From contig NZ_JANLGY010000020.1 of assembly GCF_024653915.1 (NCBI RefSeq), positions 116,248 to 180,247 of the forward strand: a stretch of DNA of 64,000 bases. The letters are read 5' to 3'. Origin of the DNA: Sulfuricaulis sp. (GTDB lineage Bacteria; Pseudomonadota; Gammaproteobacteria; Acidiferrobacterales; Sulfurifustaceae). The position numbers and the translations under genes were made by a program. Below are positions 9,459 to 16,556 of the stretch, in pieces. The notes below the pieces were generated by a model, which did not search any database, was not told the origin of the DNA, and saw only the letters and a list, made by a program, of their open reading frames with translations. The stretch's first letter is position 1. The number at the start of each line of letters is the position of its first letter.

Positions 9459-10160
9459 ATGCAGGAAATCCTGATATTCCGGCACGCGCCGCACGAAGGG
9501 CCCGGTTACCTGGCCGATTACCTCGACCGCCAGCACCTGCCCTACCGACTGGTCCGCATCGACCAGAACGATCGCATACCTTCAAGCATAGACGGGGTTG
9601 CGGGGATTGTGCTCATGGGCGGGCCCATGAGCGTTAACGACCCGCTGCCCTGGATTCCGAAAGTCACTGATTTGATTCGAAAGGCCGTCGCGGCGGATGT
9701 GCCGGTACTGGGTCATTGCCTCGGCGGGCAGCTCATCAGCAAGGCGCTGGGTGGCGCGATAACACGTAACCCTGTAAAAGAAATCGGCTGGCTGCCCGTT
9801 ACCCGCGTCGAGAGCACGCTCGCGCAAAACTGGCTCGATGACCTGCCGCGGGAATTCGAGGCGTTTCACTGGCACGGCGAAACCTTTTCTATTCCAGCAG
9901 GCGCCACGTGCATTCTGTCCTCGCGCGACTGCGCCAACCAGGCATTCGTCATCGGCAAGACGCTAGCGTTTCAGTGCCACATCGAGATGACCGGTGAGAT
10001 GGTGCGTGAATGGGCGCGTGTGGGTGCCGACGATCTCGCCCCGGTATGTGCCACCGTTCAGAATCCGCAGACCATGACTGCCAATCTCGATGCGCGCGTC
10101 GCGCGGCTGCAAGGCCTGGCCGATAAATTTTACGACCGGTGGATTCAGGGTCTCGGATAA
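9459..10160 (+). CDS. Class I glutamine amidotransferase
   Basis: A 233-residue stand-alone amidotransferase of the GuaA-like (GATase1) family. Catalytic residues are visible: the nucleophile Cys at about 87 in VPVLGHCLGGQLIS, and the His/Glu pair in QCHIEMTG at about 174-176. LMGGPMSVND near residue 52 is the oxyanion-strand region. Such proteins release ammonia from glutamine, or hydrolyse gamma-glutamyl bonds, but no synthetase partner is next door, so the acceptor is unknown. It is divergent from the retropepsin gene and is followed 17 bases later by a ROK kinase. Confidence 0.9.
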   Translation: MQEILIFRHAPHEGPGYLADYLDRQHLPYRLVRIDQNDRIPSSIDGVAGIVLMGGPMSVNDPLPWIPKVTDLIRKAVAADVPVLGHCLGGQLISKALGGAITRNPVKEIGWLPVTRVESTLAQNWLDDLPREFEAFHWHGETFSIPAGATCILSSRDCANQAFVIGKTLAFQCHIEMTGEMVREWARVGADDLAPVCATVQNPQTMTANLDARVARLQGLADKFYDRWIQGLG

Positions 10161-10177
10161 CCCATCATCAGGAATCC

Positions 10178-11074
10178 ATGTTAAGAATTGGCATCGATCT
10201 GGGCGGCACCAAAACCGAAGGCATCGTCATGGACGAGGCCGGCAAGATTCTTTTACGCGAACGCCTGCCCACGCCGCAGACCGAAGGCTATGACGCCATT
10301 CTGCAAAACATTTATACGCTGGTGCGCGACCTCGAGAAAAAAACCGGGCAGGCCTGCCATGTGGGCATTGGCACTCCGGGTGCAATTTCCGCGCGTACCG
10401 GCCATCTCAAGAATTCCAACACCGTCTGTCTCAACGGCAAACCCATCCAGCAGGATCTTGAAAAAATCCTGGCCCGCCCGATCCGCATCGCCAATGACGC
10501 CAATTGTTTTGCACTGTCCGAGGCACTCGACGGGGCGGGAAAAGAATACGGCACAGTGTTCGGCGTGATTCTCGGCACGGGCGTGGGCGGCGGTATTGTG
10601 TTTCACGGAAAACTCCATGAAGGCCCGCAGCACATCGCCGGGGAATGGGGGCACAATATCCTCGAAGCCGACGGCCCGCCCTGTTACTGCGGCAAACGCG
10701 GCTGCGTGGAAACCTTTCTTTCCGGACCCGGCCTGGTCTACGACTGGTCGCAGCACGGCGGCGATGCCTCGCTCAAGGCCAACAACATCGTGGCGCTGGC
10801 CGAACAGGGTGATGCCGGGGCCAATGCCGCGCTGCAGCGTTACCTTTATCGCTTCGGCAAAGCCCTGTCGGTCGTCATCAATATCGTTGATCCGGACGTC
10901 GTCGTACTCGGCGGCGGGATGTCGAATATTTCGCGACTCTATACCGACGGACCCGAACGCGTGGCGCGCCACGTTTTTAATGATGAACTTCGCACCAAAA
11001 TTCTGCCCAATGTTCACGGTGACAGCTCCGGCGTACGCGGCGCGGCCCAGCTCTGGCCGCCACGAGATACTTAA
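10178..11074 (+). CDS. ROK family sugar kinase (N-acetylglucosamine kinase/fructokinase type)
   Basis: A 298-residue ATP-dependent sugar kinase. The phosphate-binding motif GIDLGGTKTEGI is at the N-terminus. IANDANCFALSEA carries the substrate Asp, followed by VILGTGVGGGIVF. The ROK zinc site is HIAGEWGHN followed by CYCGKRGCVETFLSG, with the expected cysteines. VVVLGGGMSN is near the C-terminus. The ATG at 10178 gives the normal start at MLRIGIDLGGTK. The layout is most like NagK/Mak fructokinases, but the sugar cannot be fixed from sequence. Confidence 0.92.
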   Translation: MLRIGIDLGGTKTEGIVMDEAGKILLRERLPTPQTEGYDAILQNIYTLVRDLEKKTGQACHVGIGTPGAISARTGHLKNSNTVCLNGKPIQQDLEKILARPIRIANDANCFALSEALDGAGKEYGTVFGVILGTGVGGGIVFHGKLHEGPQHIAGEWGHNILEADGPPCYCGKRGCVETFLSGPGLVYDWSQHGGDASLKANNIVALAEQGDAGANAALQRYLYRFGKALSVVINIVDPDVVVLGGGMSNISRLYTDGPERVARHVFNDELRTKILPNVHGDSSGVRGAAQLWPPRDT

Positions 11075-11098
11075 AGAATCTATTACAAAAACGATTCA

Positions 11099-11185
11099 AA
11101 CCACGGGGGCACGAGGAAGAGCATGTAAGGAGAGGAATGGCCCACATTTTTCTGACACCTTCCACTCCCCGTGCTCCCCGTGGTT
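11099..11185. repeat. Type B intergenic palindrome, copy 1
   Basis: An inverted repeat of about 87 bases. The left arm is AACCACGGGGGCACGAGGAA and the right arm ends GTGCTCCCCGTGGTT. The 356 bases between 11075 and 11430 hold this element and nothing else that I can identify as a gene. Related copies are at 23669 and 48093. Confidence 0.88.
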
Positions 11186-11430
11186 CCAATTATTTTGTCA
11201 GGCGCTCTTAACCACACAACACACATCACCGCGATATCCACGCCGGCCTGCGGCAATAAACCGCATATCCTCCGGTGCACCACGGAGATATTCATGCGTT
11301 GTTACAGATATCTCAGGTTCTTGCGCAATATTTGATTCCCGTCATGGTAACCCGCTGTAAACGGGAGTATTCAGGCAACAAGGATCGGGGAAATCCGTTC
11401 AACCTAGGTGAAACGTTAAGGAGAACTGTC

Positions 11431-11832
11431 ATGAAACGCACATTGCTTTATGCCGCCCTGGTCGCGGCCATGCTCCCGGCCTTTGGAACCGTGGCCTATG
11501 CCGCGGACAAGGATCAGGATCGCCTGCAAACACGCGATCAAGTCCGGGACCAGGACCAGATCTACGGCTCGCAGCTCATGACCGATCAGGAGCGCAACGA
11601 GTACCGTAACCGCATGCGCGCCGTGAAAACCGAGCAGGAGCGCGAACAGATCCGCAACGAGCATCACGAGCAGATGAAAGTCCGCGCCAAGGAGAAAGGC
11701 ATGACCCTGCCGGATGAGCCGCCAGCGCGCGGACGCGGCATGGGTCCGGGCAAAGGAATGGGCCCCGGCATGGGTCCTGGTGGTGGCGCGGGCGGCATGG
11801 GACCGGGGATGGGCAACGGACGCCGTAATTGA
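11431..11832 (+). CDS. Small exported protein with charged coil and Gly/Met/Pro-rich tail, function unknown
   Basis: A 133-residue exported protein. The signal peptide runs to about residue 24 (VAYAAD). Residues 25 to 95 are very polar and likely helical (DQDRLQTRDQVRDQDQ, YRNRMRAVKTEQEREQI). The last 30 or so residues are low complexity, built on repeats of GMGPG. AAGGAG at 11418-11423 supports the ATG at 11431. The coil resembles the small periplasmic coil proteins often found near metal-stress genes, but no copper or zinc gene is adjacent and no function is claimed. Confidence 0.75.
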   Translation: MKRTLLYAALVAAMLPAFGTVAYAADKDQDRLQTRDQVRDQDQIYGSQLMTDQERNEYRNRMRAVKTEQEREQIRNEHHEQMKVRAKEKGMTLPDEPPARGRGMGPGKGMGPGMGPGGGAGGMGPGMGNGRRN

Positions 11833-11952
11833 TCCGGCGTTAATCCTCGATTACAGATGCTTGCCATTCTTCCCTCGCCCAGACAGGCGGGGGAAGAAGT
11901 CCGTGTCTGCGATATACTGAGCCATCGTGATTCAAGACATTCCGGAGATCAT

Positions 11953-12438
11953 ATGACCCGTATTATGGTGTTCGTCCTTTCGTTCGGTCTGCTGGCCGGT
12001 GGATCCGCGCCGGCCATCGCCGCCGAATCTGATCATCTCAAGCTCTACCACAAGCAGGGAAATTACGAGGACGTCAAACAGGACATCGAGATAGCTGTCA
12101 CCAACCGGGGACTGGTGATTGACCATGCCTCGCATATCGGCGCCATGCTCGAACGCACCGGCAAGGACCTCGGCACCACCAAGCCGATTTACGGCAACGC
12201 CGGCTCCATGCAATTCTGCTCGGCCACGGTTTCGCGTCGCACCATGGAGGCTGATCCCACCAACATCGTCTTTTGCCCCTACATCATCGTGTATTACACC
12301 CTGCACAACGATCCGAAGACGGTATATGTCGGTTATCGCCGGCCGGTTCCGGCGGGTTCGGCGGCATCGAAAAAAGCGCTCGAGGACGTGGAAAATCTGC
12401 TCGACGGGATTGTGAAAGAGGCGCTGAACATCAAATAG
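11953..12438 (+). CDS. Exported DUF302-like protein
   Basis: A 161-residue protein with a signal peptide of about 24 residues (SAPAIAAES). The middle resembles DUF302: [20 protein letters not shown], then an active-site-like stretch [32 protein letters not shown] and [10 protein letters not shown]. Two cysteines (QFCS and VFCP) are both in the mature part. The ATG at 11953 gives a full signal peptide; an earlier in-frame start would add a non-secretory N-terminus. The biochemical role of DUF302 is unknown. Confidence 0.75.
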   Translation: MTRIMVFVLSFGLLAGGSAPAIAAESDHLKLYHKQGNYEDVKQDIEIAVTNRGLVIDHASHIGAMLERTGKDLGTTKPIYGNAGSMQFCSATVSRRTMEADPTNIVFCPYIIVYYTLHNDPKTVYVGYRRPVPAGSAASKKALEDVENLLDGIVKEALNIK

Positions 12439-12532
12439 GGTGGGATTTTCCTTGGCTAGCACGGCGCTTTGGCGTGCCGCGCACCTGACTTATACTCCAC
12501 TCCCGTTTCTGATTAACGAGAATAACGATTCC

Positions 12533-14254
12533 ATGCGCGTTTCCCGATTCCTGCTTGCCACCGTCCGCGAAACCCCGGCCGAGGCTGAAACCCTCAGCCA
12601 CCAGCTCATGCTGCGCGCGGGCATGATCCGCAAGCTCGCCGCTGGTATTTATTCCTGGCTGCCGCTCGGCCTGCGCGTGCTGCGCAACGTGGAGAGAATC
12701 GTGCGCGAAGAAATGAACCGTGCCGGCGCACTGGAAATGCTGATGCCCGCGGTGCAGCCGGCCGAACTGTGGCAGGAGTCCGGGCGCTGGGACCAGTACG
12801 GGCCGGAGCTGCTGCGCATGACCGACCGGCACAAGCGCGATTTCTGCTTCGGACCGACGCACGAGGAGGTCATCACCGACCTCATCCGCCGCGAGATCAA
12901 GAGCTACCGCCAACTGCCGGCCAATTTCTACCAGATCCAGATGAAATTCCGCGATGAAATCCGCCCGCGCTTCGGCGTGATGCGGGCGCGCGAGTTCCTC
13001 ATGAAGGACGCCTATTCCTTCCATATTAATGAGGCCTCGCTGGTCGAGACCTATAAAGTCATGCACGCCACCTATTCGCGCATATTCCAGCGCGTGGGGC
13101 TGGAATTCCGCCCGGTCGCGGCCGATAGCGGCGCCATCGGCGGCAGCAACTCGCATGAATTCCACGTGCTGGCCGATTCCGGCGAGGACGCCATCGCCAT
13201 CTGCTCGAAATGCGAGTACGCCGCCAACGTGGAAATGGCGCAGGCCTTGCCACCGCTCGGCAAGCGCCCGGAGCCGGGCAAGCCGATACAGACCGTGGAC
13301 ACACCGGGGCAACATACTATTGAGCAGGTCAGCAAGTTCCTGAAGGTCGATCCGAAGCAAACTATTAAGACTCTGCTGGTCAAAGGCACCGGCGGCGTTA
13401 TTGCGCTGGTGCTGCGCGGCGATCACGAGCTGAATGAAGTCAAAGCCTCGAAGCTGCCACAAGTAGCGAAACCTCTGGAATTCGTCACGCCGGGAGAGGT
13501 GGAGCTGGCCGCCGGCTGTGAACCCGGCTCGATCGGGCCAGTGGGCATGAAAATCACTGTCATTGCCGACGAATCGGCTTTGCGGCTGGCGGATTTCGTC
13601 TGCGGCGCGAACGTCAACGGCAAGCACCTTATTAATGTTAATTGGGGCCGCGATACCGCCGAACCGGTAGTGGCCGATCTGCGCAAGGTGGTTGAAGGCG
13701 ATCCCTGCCCCGATTCCGGCCAGGGCGAATGTGGCGGCACGCTCTCGATCCGCCGCGGCATCGAGGTCGGGCACATATTCCAGCTCGGCACCAAGTACAG
13801 CGAGGCCATGCAGGCGAAAGTGCTCGACGAGGCCGGCCAATCCGTGGTCATGCCCATGGGCTGCTACGGCATCGGCGTGTCGCGCGTGGTCGCCGCCGCC
13901 ATCGAGCAGAACCACGACGACAACGGCATCATCTGGCCCGACGCCATCGCCCCGTTCCAGATCGCGCTGGTGCCCATCGGTTATGCCAAATCAGAAAAGG
14001 TCCGCGAAACCATAGATAAACTTTACAACGAGCTGGTGCACGCCGGTTTCGACGTGCTGCTGGATGACCGCGACGAACGCCCCGGCGTCATCTTCGCCGA
14101 CATGGACCTGGTCGGCATTCCGCACCGTCTCGTGCTCGGCGACAAGGGCCTCGCCAAAGGCGTGGCCGAATACAAAGGGCGGCGCGATAAACAGCTGCGC
14201 GAGGTGCCGCTGGATCAGGTTGCCGGTTTTGTGCGCGAGACAGTTAAAAACTGA
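12533..14254 (+). CDS. proS: Prolyl-tRNA synthetase
   Basis: A class II aminoacyl-tRNA synthetase of 573 residues with the bacterial-type architecture. Motif 1 is in the first 60 residues ([24 protein letters not shown]). Motif 2 is [22 protein letters not shown] YbaK-like editing insertion follows from about 220 to 400 ([36 protein letters not shown]). Motif 3 ([18 protein letters not shown]) and the anticodon-binding domain complete it. The ATG at 12533 gives [19 protein letters not shown], the usual N-terminus. Confidence 0.97.
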   Translation: MRVSRFLLATVRETPAEAETLSHQLMLRAGMIRKLAAGIYSWLPLGLRVLRNVERIVREEMNRAGALEMLMPAVQPAELWQESGRWDQYGPELLRMTDRHKRDFCFGPTHEEVITDLIRREIKSYRQLPANFYQIQMKFRDEIRPRFGVMRAREFLMKDAYSFHINEASLVETYKVMHATYSRIFQRVGLEFRPVAADSGAIGGSNSHEFHVLADSGEDAIAICSKCEYAANVEMAQALPPLGKRPEPGKPIQTVDTPGQHTIEQVSKFLKVDPKQTIKTLLVKGTGGVIALVLRGDHELNEVKASKLPQVAKPLEFVTPGEVELAAGCEPGSIGPVGMKITVIADESALRLADFVCGANVNGKHLINVNWGRDTAEPVVADLRKVVEGDPCPDSGQGECGGTLSIRRGIEVGHIFQLGTKYSEAMQAKVLDEAGQSVVMPMGCYGIGVSRVVAAAIEQNHDDNGIIWPDAIAPFQIALVPIGYAKSEKVRETIDKLYNELVHAGFDVLLDDRDERPGVIFADMDLVGIPHRLVLGDKGLAKGVAEYKGRRDKQLREVPLDQVAGFVRETVKN

Positions 14255-14262
14255 TGGGCTTA

Positions 14263-14300
14263 TTTAAGGGTGCTGACCCCTTAAATTGACCCCTTAAATT
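14263..14300. repeat. Short hairpin and tandem 13-base repeat after proS
   Basis: TTTAAGGG at 14263-14270 pairs with CCCTTAAA at 14278-14285. The 13-base unit GACCCCTTAAATT then occurs twice in tandem at 14275-14287 and 14288-14300. It may act as a terminator for proS, but there is no T-run. Confidence 0.5.
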
Positions 14301-14484
14301 GAATTAATCAGAGATTCCTTAATTTAAACGTCGGGCTGCTAAGTCATCCATAGGCTCGTTTCATGCGAGTTCTCAGTGCCCTCACCATCTGTGGGCTACC
14401 GTACCGAATTCGCGCAGGACAAAAAGTACGCTCAAACCGGTGTGATCGGGTGGTCTGCAACTACTCAGTTCCAAGAGCGCCGAA

Positions 14485-15255
14485 ATGTCCGCCAAATCCC
14501 AGCCGCAGCAGAATCATCTTCTGGCAGCCTTGTCGCCTGACGTTCAAGGCCGTTTGTTCCCGTACCTGGAACTGGTGCGCATGCCGTTGCGCACGCTCCT
14601 ATATGAATCCCGGCACCCCATGCGTCACGTTTACTTTCCCACCGACTCCATAGTCTCGCTGCAGTACGTGATGGAAAACGGGGCATCGACCGCGATCCTG
14701 GTGGTGGGCAATGAGGGATTGCTAGGCATCACCTTGTTTATGGGCGGGGAGAGCACGCCGAGCCGGTCGCTGGTGCAGAGCGCCGGTTACGCATATCGAC
14801 TCCCCAGAAAGCGGGTGAAAGAGGAGTTCAACCGCCACGGCCAGTTGCTGATGCTGATGCTGCGCTACACGCAGGCCCTGATTACGCAAATCTCCCAGAC
14901 CGCAGTTTGCAACCGGCATCATTCGATCGACCAGCAGCTCTGCCGTTGGCTCCTGCTTTCCATGGATCGCCTGTCACATAACCACTTGACGATGACACAG
15001 GAATTCATCGGCAACATGCTCGGCGTTCGCCGCGAAGGCGTCACCCAAGCCGCGTTAAAATTGCAGCAGCTAGGCGTGATTTCATATTCGCGCGGATTGA
15101 TCAAGGTGCTTGACCGGCCGAAACTTGAAACTCTGAGTTGCGAGTGCTACAGCGTGGTCAAGAAGGAAACAGATCTGCTGCTTCATTACCTGCCGCAGCG
15201 CCACGTGATTACGAATACCGACTCCATACCCACTGCAACGCTTCGAACGCCATAG
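14485..15255 (+). CDS. Crp/Fnr-family transcriptional regulator
   Basis: A 256-residue regulator with an N-terminal cyclic-nucleotide-binding-like beta barrel (residues about 25 to 125: RTLLYESRHPMRHVYFPTDS, VGNEGLLGITLFMGG) and a C-terminal winged helix (residues about 150 to 220: LTMTQEFIGNMLGVRREGV, LQQLGVISYSRGLIKVLD). The cluster of cysteines needed for an FNR iron-sulfur centre is absent, and the nucleotide-binding residues are not the Crp set, so the ligand is unknown. Proteins of this shape are common single-gene regulators. An attC-like site begins about 50 bases after its stop. Confidence 0.88.
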   Translation: MSAKSQPQQNHLLAALSPDVQGRLFPYLELVRMPLRTLLYESRHPMRHVYFPTDSIVSLQYVMENGASTAILVVGNEGLLGITLFMGGESTPSRSLVQSAGYAYRLPRKRVKEEFNRHGQLLMLMLRYTQALITQISQTAVCNRHHSIDQQLCRWLLLSMDRLSHNHLTMTQEFIGNMLGVRREGVTQAALKLQQLGVISYSRGLIKVLDRPKLETLSCECYSVVKKETDLLLHYLPQRHVITNTDSIPTATLRTP

Positions 15256-15306
15256 GCAGTGAGACGTCAATGAAAACGGTGCTTGGGAAACGATTTCACA
15301 GCCGCG

Positions 15307-15374
15307 GCCCAACAAGGCGCTCCAGCCGAACTTCGCGCCTTCGGGGCTCTTCGGCTGAGCTTAGGCGGTTAGCC
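15307..15374 (+). other. attC-like recombination site upstream of the GGDEF cassette
   Basis: The 68-base element starts with GCCCAAC (15307-15313, R'' box) and ends with GTTAGCC (15368-15374, R' core). Inside, GCTCCAGCCGA pairs with TCGGCTGAGC except for one unpaired extra base, which is the classic attC extrahelical base. The apex is GC-rich. The orientation is the same as the following gene, so recombination would fall between G and TTAGCC. Confidence 0.75.
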
Positions 15375-16402
15375 CGCCCTATGCAAAAAGAGAGATACTT
15401 ATGAAATCAAAAGATATAAAAAAAACCGTATCCGCCAAAAAAGCTTCGCTTGGACGCGTGCTTAAGAAAAATGAGAAGATTAAAAAAACTGTCAAGGACG
15501 CTGCCAGTGAACTTACATTGGTAAATGAAGTTCTAAAGCAAGAAAAGGTCTCTGTTCCGATTATGAAACAGGCCCTCACTCAGAATGAAGATGTTGAGCA
15601 GAAGGTTGCGAAAGCCGCAGGCGATTTGAAGCTGGTTAACATCCAACTCACCGAAGAAATAGCTGACCGAATAGTCATCGAATCCGAGCTCGCCAATACA
15701 AAAACCGACTTGGCTGAAGTACGCGACGATTTATCAAAAGCCCAGGTAAAAACGCAAGAAGCGCAACAAATGGCGCTTCAGGACGCACTCACGGGTCTTC
15801 CCAACCGTGTCTCATTTGAACAGAGTCTCGACCACGGGTTGATCCAGGCAAAACGGCACGGTTGGGGACTCGCCGTCCTATTTATTGACATCGACAAATT
15901 CAAGAGCATTAACGACTCTTATGGTCATGATCTGGGAGATCAGGTGCTGTTGATGGTGGCAAATCGTTTAAAGTCTTTTGTGCGCGATGACGACATAGTC
16001 AGTCGCTGGGGAGGCGACGAATTTGTATGCCTGCTGCTGGAAGTCAAGCAAGAAGCTGACGTAACTCAGCTTGCAGAGAAGATGATAAATCGTATTGCCG
16101 AAGCTTACGAGTTTAATGGGCATGTTTTTTCTATAATAGCCAGTATCGGTATTGCCATTTATCCCGCAGATGGAGATACGTCTGATATTCTTTTCAAAAA
16201 TGCCGATACAGCAATGTATAAAGCCAAGGGAACAGAGAAGCGAGTTGTGCTGTTCCGGGAATCGGGTGAGCAAAAAACGGGCTAACAATGCGTGCACTGG
16301 ACGCTGGGGATTCTGCGCGATTTTCAAGCATTTTTCTACGCTTCGAGTTTTTCCTGCTCCCAAACCTTGCCACGCCCACCCCAGCGCCAGTAACGCAAAC
16401 CG
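15369..16402 (+). mobile_element. Lone integron gene cassette carrying a GGDEF gene
   Basis: The unit runs from the cleavage point in the first attC-like site (after G at 15368) to that in the second (G at 16402). It holds one gene with a very short leader, and the stop codon falls inside the R'' box of the second site; both are usual for cassettes. The gene has a clearly lower GC content than the genes on each side. No integrase gene is present nearby. Confidence 0.65.
15401..16285 (+). CDS. Diguanylate cyclase (GGDEF) with long N-terminal coiled coil
   Basis: Makes cyclic di-GMP from two GTP. The protein has 294 residues. Residues 1 to 125 are lysine- and glutamate-rich and form a predicted coiled coil with no membrane segment (VLKKNEKIKKTVKDAASELT, AEVRDDLSKAQVKTQEAQ). 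The cyclase domain follows: DALTGLPNRVSFE, IDIDKFKSINDSYGHDLGD, and the active loop RWGGDEF with GGDEF at about 204-208. An inhibitory I-site RDDD lies five residues before it. The N-terminus looks like the KKxxSAK-rich coils found on other environmental GGDEF proteins. Its AT-rich codon use contrasts with the neighbours and fits acquisition as a cassette. Confidence 0.93.
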   Translation: MKSKDIKKTVSAKKASLGRVLKKNEKIKKTVKDAASELTLVNEVLKQEKVSVPIMKQALTQNEDVEQKVAKAAGDLKLVNIQLTEEIADRIVIESELANTKTDLAEVRDDLSKAQVKTQEAQQMALQDALTGLPNRVSFEQSLDHGLIQAKRHGWGLAVLFIDIDKFKSINDSYGHDLGDQVLLMVANRLKSFVRDDDIVSRWGGDEFVCLLLEVKQEADVTQLAEKMINRIAEAYEFNGHVFSIIASIGIAIYPADGDTSDILFKNADTAMYKAKGTEKRVVLFRESGEQKTG

Positions 16403-16408
16403 TTAAGG
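16280..16408 (+). other. Long attC-like site after the GGDEF gene
   Basis: A 129-base element from GGCTAAC (16280-16286) to GTTAAGG (16402-16408). The inner arms ACTGGACGCTGGGG and CCCCAGCGCCAGT pair almost fully, leaving unpaired bases on one side as in attC sites. The centre is a long loop of about 65 bases, a VCR-like size. The GGDEF stop codon TAA is inside GGCTAAC. The last base of the 3' core departs from consensus. Confidence 0.65.
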
Positions 16409-16438
16409 AAACTCTGAACAAGAGTCGATTAGATAGTA

Positions 16439-16540
16439 ACCCCCTCTCCCTGACAGGGAGAGGGGGTGAGGGTGAGTGATTTTAATAGGTTGTCCAACCC
16501 CCTCACCCTGGCCCTCTCCCCCTTTCAGGGGGCGAGGGGA
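16439..16540. repeat. Type C palindromic repeat (CCCTCTCCC family)
   Basis: Two hairpins lie side by side. The first is CCCCCTCTCCCT / AGGGAGAGGGGG with a 3-base loop (16440-16466). The second is CCCTCTCCCCC / GGGGGCGAGGGG. GGGTGAGGGTGAG can also pair with CCCTCACCC further right. This CT/GA-rich palindrome is a familiar intergenic repeat in proteobacterial genomes. It may also terminate relA, which ends at 16557 on the minus strand. Confidence 0.85.
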
Positions 16541-16556
16541 CTTAATCAGAACTTCC

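Noticed and set aside
14255..14484. attC site upstream of the Crp/Fnr-type gene
   Set aside because: No paired R' and R'' boxes were found, and the gene's composition matches its neighbours, so it is not called a cassette.
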